From Marsupella aquatica (taxonomy: Eukaryota > Marchantiophyta), in assembly GCA_973895155.1 (NCBI GenBank), contig OZ316896.1:17298001-17362000 (forward strand): DNA of 64,000 bases, read 5' to 3'. The position numbers and the translations under genes were made by a program. The notes beneath the pieces are model-generated. The model had not been told where the DNA came from, did not search any database, and saw only the letters and a program-made list of their open reading frames with translations. Positions 48,491 to 57,315 of this stretch are shown in pieces. The stretch's first letter is position 1. Every line of letters starts with the position of its first letter.

Positions 48491-50019
48491 TGTATATATC
48501 CTATCTATTGTTAGACACGATTAGAATTAGTTAGTATAAATTGGGGATCCAAGCCTATTGTAACAAGAATAATTGTAATTGTGTATCTTGCTTGTCATGA
48601 ATAGTAATTCTTATAAGGTTTATGCTATTTTAATGATAATCGAAAAGGGTCCCCATGGGGGCTCCATACAATAATTTGCATATGGAGTAATAAATTTGGT
48701 TTCTCAAACTGATTGAGACTGTCCTTGCAATGTTCTCTTGGAATTTTAGTAAAGATATGTGGTGATTTGACTTCTTAGTTTGAATGTCTATTCATATGGC
48801 CTTCAACCACCACTGGCCATATATAAGGGGGAAGTGTCCAAGACTTAAATCTCCCTTTTTCACATTCCACTCCGCTTCCACACCACTGTGCTCCACAATT
48901 TCATGAAAAGGGTAATGGTCAAACCTGGTGGACCCAGGTTTTACACTAAATTTCCAAGAACCCACCACAAATACAATTGTTCCCAACAATCATAGTGAGA
49001 TTTTGTGCCTCAAAAAATATTAGCCAATTACTATTTAATGCGCGGACAGATAGTGTCAATCCAAAATTAACCTTGGTAAGTCTACATCATGTAATGTCCA
49101 AATTCTGTGGGAGTCACCCACATAGAATTACTAATACAATGAGTGTATTATATTATACATGCCGGTTATTACTCTTCCCAGGTACTGTAGGATAGAGTAA
49201 ACTTACGGCTACTACTATTTGTTAAGATTATTTTTCTGGTTGGGTACTTAGCATGATATACTAGAAAGCCTTTAGAGACTTAGTAAATGAAAAAAGTCAC
49301 CTCCAACCCATTCATTGTTAGATTATTATTAGTTTTGTTACTATTGTAGATCTGTATTTCGGAGGCACTGCACACTTTTGACTTCCCATTTGGGTTTGTT
49401 GGGAGGTTTAGTAGTAGAGTCTTGCAGGTTCACTCAATAAATACATAATTTTTGAAAAGTTGAATCCCTGGGACAGACTAATAATTGTGAACAATGTAGT
49501 TTCTCACCTAGTCACAGACCCCATTCCCCATAATCAATCAAGGGTCATCCGTATAGCAAGAGAAATCTGATGGCCAGAAAGTAGACTAGGAAAATTTGAT
49601 GAGGAAGTTTCTCAACATCTGTGCATTAGTCATATTTGTGAAAATGGAAAGAGCTGGTGTGTATCTTTCTCAATTGAAGTTGTTCAGCACTGATCATGCC
49701 TGTTCTTCATCATTATTTTCATCCTACCGGTCATGTGATTGGCCTTTTTATGATACTCTCTTTTGTGGAGCACATGTAACCAGCCCTAACCTCATACTTG
49801 CCATTTACCAGCTGGTTATTTTAGTGGTGGAATTCGCTTCCACCTCTCTACAAAGTTTTCACCACACTAGCTTAAAATTGGCTAGGTTTTTTACCATTAC
49901 CCAGTTTCCCACCAGTGACCCCATTAGTCGGAGGACCACAGACCTCATTAGCCAGAACGATCGTGAGTAAATGCAGTTTGCACTTGAGCTATTGTATGCC
50001 ATTGTTAGTTTTCTTGTCT
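48491..50019. other. Intergenic, no gene recognised
   Basis: AT-rich. The stretch 48509-48640 begins TGTTAGACACGATTAG and resembles LTR sequence in style, but no matching second end or retroelement coding sequence was seen. A 124-codon + strand ORF at 49596-49970 includes a fragment related to the 85-bp repeat unit and is not considered a gene. Confidence 0.4.
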
Positions 50020-50160
50020 GCTAGTGTGATCAATAATGTCATGAGTAAACTGGCCCAACATTTTTTGTTTGCTAGGGTGATGAGTAATATCATGTCTAAA
50101 CTAGCCCAACATTTGTTGTTTGCTAGGTGATCAATAATATCATGTGTAAACTAGCCCAAC
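50020..50160 (+). repeat. 51-bp tandem repeat, 3 copies
   Basis: Units beginning GCTAGNGTGAT start at 50020, 50071 and 50122. Each contains AATATCATG or AATGTCATG, then TAAACTAGCCCAAC or TAAACTGGCCCAAC, then a T-rich run. Confidence 0.85.
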
Positions 50161-50180
50161 GCAGAAGCCATGCATAGTGT

Positions 50181-50423
50181 CATGGAGAAGACCGTTGTCA
50201 AAGGAAAGTGTTGTGGAAGTAGGATTGTCGTTGAAGTGGAAGTGCAGACGTGATGCTGTAGTATCTGTGTTGTCAAAAAAAGTGATTAGGATGAAATATG
50301 TCATGGAGAAGACTGTTGTCAAAGAAAAGTGTTGTGGAAGTAGGAGTGTTGTTGAAGTGGAAGTGCAGACGTGTTGCCGTAGTATATGTGTTGTAAAAAA
50401 AAAGTGATAAAGATGAAATATGT
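50181..50423 (+). repeat. 121-bp direct duplication
   Basis: Copies 50181-50301 and 50302-50423 both begin CATGGAGAAGAC, then TTGTCAAAG, AAAGTGTTGTGGAAGTAGGA, GAAGTGGAAGTGCAGACGTG and end GATGAAATATGT. Only scattered substitutions separate them, so the duplication is fairly recent. Confidence 0.9.
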
Positions 50424-50629
50424 AAATGCGAATGTGTCGTCCAAGTGGGAGTGCTATCGAACGTCAGTGTTGTTGAACAATAAGTATTGTCCTCATGTTC
50501 GTGTTCTCAAAGCGGAAAGTGGCCAAACAAACATTTGCATCTGGATCTGCATGGAGAAAGGATAGTCCAAAGGAGAGTTTTGTCATTGTTGACATGCAGA
50601 AAGTGAATAAAGCAAGTGATCATTGAATG

Positions 50630-50950
50630 AAATGGAAGATGGTCGATCGAGAAGGTTGTAGCTGGAAGCCCGGACCAGTGACAAAAGCGAATAATCTATG
50701 TTATTGACTGACATGGAAGATGGTTAATCCATAAGATTGTGAGTAGAAGCCCGGACCTAAGGCAAAATTGGGTGGGAGGCTAAGGGCAAGAGTGGGAGCA
50801 AGAACCAGCGTGTTACTGTTGTTGATGCGGAAAGTGATAATAGCAAATAATCTGTGTTATTGAATGAAATGGAAGATGGCCAATGCAGAAGATTGTGAGT
50901 AGAAGTCGGTGACCGAAGGCACAATTGGGTGGACAACAATGGACAGAAGA
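50630..50950 (+). repeat. Degenerate triplicate of a GGAAGATGG motif block
   Basis: Three loosely similar segments, near 50630, 50710 and 50865, each carry ACATGGAAGATGG or AAATGGAAGATGG, a short variable part, AGAAGCCCGGACC or AGAAGTCGGTGACC, and, in two of them, CAAATAATCTGTGTTATTGA or AATAATCTATGTTATTGA nearby. An AATTGGGTGG end follows the second and third. Confidence 0.7.
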
Positions 50951-51894
50951 CTGTACAGAAGAATGGACAGAAGAATTGCCCGCCGCTCAATCTACCACAG
51001 GCAAAAGAGTTAGGCGGATGTTTACTTCAAGGTCTTGCTGAAAGAAAATTTCGCTGTCTTCTCTAATGACATCCGATCTTAAACAGACTGCGAAGTTCGT
51101 GATATAGCTCTTTAGAAACTTTGGTAGGAAAAACTACGTTAGTAGAGACCCACATTTATTGGGGTTTAGGGTTTAAAAATTTTCTTTCATAATCAGGTCT
51201 TCTCAGGCTCTAGCTGCCTTTACTTGAGTGAACCTGGAAACACTGACTGGATGCATTCCACTCGTCGAGTGCAAACGTTTCCTCAATTTCATGTATCGAA
51301 TGATGTGCCAAGGCATGAAGCATGGGCAAGGGGAGGATATTACACCGTTTGAAAATATCAGGTCTACATCTCATCTGCCACGTTGGAGATGGGGGTGTGG
51401 AGCGGGCCCAGATAACAATTTCGCAATGTCGAAAGAAATAGCCTCGCCCGGATGACAGGACCTAGAATTCTGGAGATTGGAGGTAACCCTGTCACTCTAA
51501 TATATACCTTGACCTGGTGCGATCTGTGTCTCGCACGTTATGCATTCTAGTGCCAAATTTTCCCTGCACGGGGAGCTTGTGGTCTCAAGAGTTTACGCAT
51601 TTCACGTCAGACACAGTTTCGTAATCCCTGAAAAGCCCAGCCATTCCTGCCACCCTTTCATCTGGATTCTCGATAGTTGACGTCCTGAAGAGACAGTAGT
51701 CAAGCTTTGGCCTCCTGCACACCTTTAAGCAGCTGCACTGCCGACGGCTGGGCTTTAAGAGAGGAAAACTGAAAGATTGATAATTCCTCTCTTACGTGGT
51801 CGCCAAGAATTGTTTTGAAGGGGACTGATGCCAGTTAGGTTCAGTTATCCCTTTCTGACAAAATGCGGTAGGTCTACTCCTACATTAGTCCACA
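50951..51894. other. Intergenic or mL41 3' UTR
   Basis: No domain-bearing ORF and no repeat recognised. The right part should include the mL41 3' UTR. Confidence 0.4.
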
Positions 51895-52900
51895 TCAAGA
51901 CGTTGCAGATGAGGCCTCCGCAGCCGAAGAACTGATCTCAACCTTCGGCACTTCAGGAGTGTCGTGCGCAACGTATGCCTTCAGCTGCAATACCATGATA
52001 GTCAGATAATAATCAGAACAAAAGTACACAAGAGGACCATCTTCTGTCTATTCAGAGACTAAGACAATCGGGACAAAAATGGAAAAAACGTTACATCACG
52101 ACTCAAAGCCTCCAGCGCCGAAGCATAGTGGACAGCTTCACTGGAACAGTACCTTGAAGTCTGTCAGGTCTGGGACAACATAAATTGGTAGTTTCTCTGG
52201 CATCAGCAAATAGCCTCCTGCAGGAGAAACCGGCAGAAACATTCCATTAATACAAAACTACAACCAGTGGTCACAATATCAGCACTGGAACGTAGGAGAG
52301 AGTGACCGGCATTGCTGCTATTAGTCAGTGCAAATCAAGGGATCTCTTACGAACTCCGTCAGGAAGCCGTCTACAATCCCTTCCCTGTGGCAGGCGAAAT
52401 GTAGCATAGACATTCTTAAACCACTAACGCAAACCTAACAAAATTTTGGCAAACACGGCCCTGCAAATAGTACAGTGTGAGAGAGTGACAACCACTAAGC
52501 TTATCAGTTCGAATTGAAGTATGGACCTTGTACTGTACCTACGCCATTGACGCATGCTACGCGGTGAGAAAATACACATAGCATGTAACACGGGTAGGAT
52601 TCGCTATAGCACATGCATAGGGCTGCATCACCCTCATGATATCCGAGCAGCCCGGGGTTGCAACGTGCACAACATAGAGTAAGCTTCAACGGAGGTGGAA
52701 GCATATCTATCGCAACCAGAGTCCAAAACAGAGTAGAAGAGAGAGAACCCCGGCATACCTTTGCTGGTGTGTCGACCGGTGGACTTGCATCCCTTTCCTT
52801 TGTAAAAACCTTTGGGCCCACGTTTGGTGGTGAGCGCAGTCAAGCCCTTGCGAGGAACAAGACGACCCCTGAGCAGGCCCGTGAGAATGCCCAACGCCAT
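51895..52900 (-). CDS. MRPL41: Mitochondrial ribosomal protein mL41 (MRPL41)
   Basis: Small mitochondrial large-subunit ribosomal protein, nuclear-encoded. Three exons on the minus strand: 52900-52759, 52217-52153 and 51984-51895, joining in phase to 98 aa. Landmarks: basic N-terminus MALGILTGLLRGRLVPRKG, suited to a mitochondrial presequence; LTTKRGPKGFYKGKGCKSTG; RHTSKGGYLLMPEKLPIYVV; PDLTDFKLKAYV; then an acidic, Ala/Ser-rich tail. Donors GTATGC and GTACTG and acceptors CTGCAG and TTGCAG are good. Length matches plant mL41 proteins (about 90-100 aa). The start at 52900 lies only 30 bp from a 57-bp tandem repeat, so leader and repeat overlap. It is divergent from CPSF100, about 4.4 kb away. 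Confidence 0.93.
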
Positions 52901-52929
52901 CTTTCCTATCTGCCACTCTTCAGTTTCCG

Positions 52930-53092
52930 TTCAAGATCGCCTCTTAGAAAGCTTTGAGAACTCCTCGAGCATTTCTTCAGTTCCTCTTCAAGATCGCCTC
53001 CTAGAAAGCTTGGAAAACTCCTCGAGCACCACTTCGATTCACCTTCAAGATCGCCTCCTAGAAAGCTTGGAAAAGTCCTCGAGAATTTATAG
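52930..53092 (+). repeat. 57-bp tandem repeat, 3 copies, next to mL41
   Basis: Units start TTCAAGATCGCCTC at 52930, 52987 and 53044, exactly 57 bp apart. Each contains AGAAAGCTT or AGAAAGCTTG and ACTCCTCGAGCA or a variant. Because 57 is a multiple of three, a + strand frame reads through as DRLLESLENSSS repeats, but this frame is antisense to mL41 at its left and has no other support. The array begins 30 bp upstream of the mL41 start codon, so it is leader or core promoter. Confidence 0.9.
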
Positions 53093-53204
53093 CTGAGACG
53101 ACGGCCACATGCCCAAGAGCGGTGCTCGTTCCCTCAGGAGATGACAAACCCTAAAACCCAGCAGATAATCATGTCAAGTAGGGCGTCTAAAAGGGCCTAT
53201 TGAC

Positions 53205-53400
53205 GGCATCTTTCTCCCTATGGGACCGTGCAATTATGCCAGTACATTTATGCCACTTTCTCCCTATGGGACCGTGCATTTATGCCAGTACATTTATGCC
53301 TCTTTCTCCCTATGGGACCGGCCCTTTCTCCCTATGGGACAGGGCCTATGGGACTATGCAAGGAGGGCTTGCACAGTACCATAGGGAGAAAATGTCTGGA
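53205..53400 (+). repeat. 46-bp tandem repeat closed by an inverted end
   Basis: TTTCTCCCTATGGGAC starts at 53211, 53257 and 53303 (46-bp spacing), and again at 53325 after a truncated unit. Full units carry ATTTATGCCAGTAC and ATTTATGCC. The right side ends with the inverted copy CCATAGGGAGAAA at 53379-53391, flanked by GCACAGTA, the near complement of the CCGTGC beside the first unit. The whole thing can fold back and looks like a small inverted-repeat element whose interior has been amplified. Confidence 0.8.
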
Positions 53401-53858
53401 ATGTAAACATGGATCGCGAAGTTCTATGCGGAGGTCCTTGTTGCGGGTGGGGATGGAGGGGCATAATGAGTGCACGGGGGTGCACGGAAGGGAGCAAAAT
53501 CTGATGCATGTCTCGTTTCACGATCGGATGGATACGAAAAAAGAGATGCTTTAATCTGACGGTTCAGTTTCATTCCCGCTGATATTCAAATTCGTAACGG
53601 GACGACGGACGAAAGTGGCCAAATGGGCGGGATTGCCTATTATAGTGTTAGATGCTAGCAAACACGAATTTTGTTAGCAAAGAGAGTGTTAAAAGAGAGT
53701 GTTGTTAGCGAGATACTAGAGGTTTTTAGTTTATTGAGCTTTTTATTGCCTTTTATATTGTTTTTGTGTTTTTATTATGACTCCAAATGATAGACCTAAA
53801 CTCCAAAAGACTAGGCCGGGAGTTCACTAGCAAAAAGAGGAGTCCCAATTTGGAATAA

Positions 53859-54345
53859 TGTCAATTAGGGAGTCTAAAAGGGCCTATTCAGAGCATCCCC
53901 ACCCTGAAGGGATTTTGTTGACTGATACATACATATTCAATTTGATAAGTGTGTCTAAAGAGCCCATGTTGAGCATCTCTAACCCAAAGAGGTTTTGTTA
54001 CCAGGAACTATGAATACAAAATTTGACAAAGCATTTAGTTCACTGTATATCTATCATGGCCGACTGAAAAGTGGCTTCAACCCTGACTAGATAATATCCC
54101 TAAATAATAGTTATCAAAATCTTACAGCCCTAGACTGAAATCTTGAGAACCTAAGAGTAAACCCACTAAAGAGTCCACTAGTGTATAATCTCATCCAGAA
54201 ATAAATGCAATAAGGCCACTAACCTAAAAACCTTGTTGGAGCGTTCTCTTGAGTGGGTTGGATTTCTGACTTTTTCTATTTTTCTTTGTGGGGTTTATTC
54301 AACTCCCCAATAGAGTAACAAAACCCAGTTAAGTTGGAGATGCTC
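53859..54345. mobile_element. Candidate MITE with GAGCATCTCC terminal repeats
   Basis: GAGCATCTCTAACCC, then GGTTTTGTTAC (53971-54001), is inverted at 54315-54345 as GTAACAAAACCC, then GTTGGAGATGCTC; 25 of 31 positions match. A related left end lies just outside (GAGCATCCCC, then GATTTTGTTGAC, from 53896), preceded by GTCTAAAAGGGCCTATT, a phrase also found at 53172-53205. The interior (about 310 bp) has no ORF. This fits a miniature inverted-repeat element or nested copies. I found no clear target-site duplication. Confidence 0.6.
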
Positions 54346-56600
54346 TTACAATAAGGGTTACCACATTATTTTCACAAGCTGACAAACTTACCAGGCTAGC
54401 CTGAATGGGCTTCTTTAGATAAGGGAAAATTACCAAATCACTCTCACATGTTGCAAAGTTTACCAAGCTACCCTGAAGTCTGAGCTTTGCTTGGTAATAA
54501 ACAAATGGTGACTATCATCATGCCTGTTTCAAGTTCCACCCCAATGTAAGAGTCATGGTCTAGAGACTTCATTAATAACTAATCAATGCTCATTTCCAGT
54601 TCCGCCCCCAATGGAGAAGCTCCGCTCTAGATCCAGGATTAAATTCATGTTATAATGAGTCTTTCTTGTATTTGAATGCCTGTTTTCTTAAGACACCTTG
54701 CCATCAAAAGGAAAGAATTAGGATGGATTTCACTTTACCCCTCTTAAATGTCATCAAGGTTTTACATTTCTGCCCAGTACAGCAGGAAAAGGGGACGTCA
54801 AACAACGATTTCCACAGCGCCCATGCCATTCTGCACCACAAAAGGGGACATCAAAAAATTCTCAAGCCTCATGCCCAATGCAGCGGTGCAACAGGAAAGC
54901 GGCAGTACCTATACTTGAATTCCTTGGACACCTTTTCTTACACATATGCGCAAGTGACTTGCTAGCTGCTCTCTTTTAAGATAATCCCAGGTCCCATGAA
55001 ACTGAGAGTATTTTATTGTCCTCTCCTCTACTCACTTTCTTTAGATATTGATAAAATAATAATAATAAATAATCATTCATTTATTCATTCATATCATACA
55101 TAAGATAAGATACCATCATGAGTATGCACATCCACTTTGGGCTCTAGAGTCAAAGTCTAGAGTCTTCCCAAACTACCCTAGCTTATATTTTGGTTACATT
55201 ATATATACAACTCCTCTACTCTACTGACGTTCAATTGACCCCCTAGCTCATTTTGAGGCCTTGTTTGAGTAAAAATAATGTATGTGATATTAGCTTTAGC
55301 TCAAGTTGTGTGAGTATATTAAGATCCAAAATGATCTTGTAAAACACTTTATTATGCTGAGATATAGTTCTACAAGATTTAGTGAAAATATAGGATAAAT
55401 TATTTTTCCAAATGTGATTTTGCAATAGTCTTCATAATGACCAGTAAAATGAGGGCTTTTAGCTTGAGTTTTGGGAGGCTAATATGGTTCATAATGCTAT
55501 GCTAGCAGGCATTAAAACACTCAAAATATATGAGATATTTTAGCTAGTTTTAGAACATTAATAAACCCAAGGCACAATTTTTTTTAGTTACTAGTTGATT
55601 TGGGCATTGAATGACACTATATTAGACCACTAAAGTGCCATGGGTACTTTGGGTTGAGAAAACTACTTTCTCAAGATCAATTGGGAAGATTACTTTTCTT
55701 CAACAACGAACCCTAAGCTTTCTATTAGTTGAGCCCGGTTAATTTGTAGAAAATTTGTCAATGTACTTTCAAATAATTGGAAATTCTGGAGATTTCACTG
55801 AAGTCTGACTTTGGCTAGTTTTGAATTAGAGGTTAATAGCCTCATGACCTTGACGTAGCTATTCACCAAATGGAGAAGGGCAAAACTAGCTTTAAGAAGA
55901 GATAAGTCTCATTAGGAAGGGAAGCTGGTAGTCATGTTGTGTTGAACAAGTAGGATAGATTTTCTCACAAAATCATTGTGTACCCATTCAACGATGGCCT
56001 GAGCAGTTTGACATTTTTCCAACTGTCACATGAATAGTTTGCTTTGCAGACCAAAGTTAACAACGTGATTTATCACAAGCAGTTGTCAAAATCAAGCCTT
56101 TTTGTTACATGCAACCAAATTCTCTAGAGAGTCAATAGTCAATAGTCAATTTGTGGCAATGTCCATTTGAAACCAGATCAATGTCTGATCAAATAAATTG
56201 TATTGAATTCATTGAATTCAAGTTGCGACCATGGCCGGCAATTTGCCTTTAATTGCAAAAGGCTAAATATCTTTCTCCATCTGCTAGTTACCTTTTAACA
56301 AGGTAGTTATCAAGTTAGTTATTAGTCATTGTTTATTATACATGAAAAATATTTTTTCAAATCTTTTAAATTTAATTATTGAAATTGGAGACCTAACTAA
56401 AATGGTTACATAGTGACAATTTTACACATCTTGCTCTTTGCATTTTTAAATTTGTACATTTTTTTACTACATGATGTCCCAAAATTTACACCCAAATTAA
56501 CGCAAACACACGAATGAAAATTGTAAATCTGATTCACAAAACGGACAAGTCTTGTTTGTTGGGGTTGTTGCTTACGGAAGTGACTTCTCATGGGGTCACT
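54346..56600. other. Intergenic, AT-rich
   Basis: No gene recognised. Short microsatellites include an ATA-type run near 55055-55070, with ATTCATT variants just after. AGTCAAT is repeated three times near 56130-56155, and TTGAATTCATTGAATTCAA forms a short palindromic repeat near 56203-56222. A 115-codon minus ORF at 56406-56753 has no domain. Confidence 0.4.
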
Positions 56601-56690
56601 AAAGAAAGAGTACTGGGGGCTAGTGTTATATAAACTAGTCACCTTAAAAGAAAGAGTAGTGGGTGCTAGTGTTATATAAACTGAACATGT
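56601..56690 (+). promoter_or_regulatory. Duplicated TATA-box module upstream of CPSF100
   Basis: Two 46-bp-spaced copies of AAAGAAAGAGTA, GGGNGCTAGTG and TTATATAAACT occur in tandem. Each carries a strong TATATAAA box (56627-56634 and 56673-56680). They sit about 640-690 bp before the CPSF100 start codon on the same strand, with no other gene between, so they are the best promoter candidate for it. Distance to the true start of transcription is not known. Confidence 0.5.
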
Positions 56691-56855
56691 TCTGCTCCGC
56701 CTGCTCGCCTGCTCCGCAAATTCCGGAGAACTGTAAAGCAAAAACATTCGCATTGGAACAGGAAACGTGGGGACAGAGTAGACAGAAGCGAGGTGGTCTT
56801 CTCACTGATGTGGATCGGTTCAATTAGGCGAACGTTGTGCAGAGGAGTGCATCTT

Positions 56856-57226
56856 GATTAGTTTGATTGTGCTGTGTAGTAGTTGACAGGTTGATTTGCG
56901 ACACCCATCGGTGTTTCGGGCAGAGGCGACGATTGGGTGCAGAGATTTTGAAGAAGTAGAAGTAGAAGAAGAAGAAGAAAATTCGTCTTGATTAGTTTCA
57001 TTCTGTAGTGTAGGAGCTGACAGGTTGATTCGCCGGACACCATTCTCGGGGTTTGGGGCAGAACCGACGATGGTGCAGAGATTTTGAAGAAGAAGAAGAA
57101 GAAAAAGAAGAAGAAAAAATTCGTCTTCATTAGTTTGATTCGGTTGTTTAGGAGCTGACAGGTTGATTCGCCGGACACCATTCTCGGAGTTTGGGGCAGA
57201 GCCGACGATGGTGCAGAAAATTGAAA
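56856..57226 (+). repeat. 134-138-bp tandem repeat with (GAA)n upstream of CPSF100
   Basis: Copies start GATTAGTTTGATT or variants at 56856, 56990 and 57128. Each contains TGACAGGTTGATT, ACACCATTCTCGG or ACACCCATCGGTG, GGGGCAGA or CGGGCAGA, and CGACGATGGTGCAGA or CGACGATTGGGTGCAGA. The first two then end in a GAA/GTA tract of 30-45 bp, and the third lacks the tract. Copies 2 and 3 are closer to each other than to copy 1. The array ends about 90 bp before the CPSF100 ATG. It produces a 226-codon false ORF on the minus strand. Confidence 0.9.
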
Positions 57227-57315
57227 AACAAGTCCGGGCTGTGGTGTGGGTGGAGTGACATTGTAGGGTTGAAGAGAGGAGAGCATAGCAAAGCAAAGAG
57301 AGAAAGCGTCAAGCA

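Noticed and set aside
48509-48640. Possible solo LTR starting TGTTAGACACG
   Set aside because: No matching end, primer-binding site, polypurine tract or retroelement coding sequence was found.
49596-49970. 124-codon + strand ORF
   Set aside because: It lies in repeat-rich DNA and includes a fragment related to the 85-bp array unit.
52658-53096. Two + strand ORFs reading through the 57-bp repeat, with DRLLESLENSSS repeats
   Set aside because: The left part is antisense to mL41 exon 1, and the repetition follows from a 57-bp unit divisible by three. No independent support for translation.
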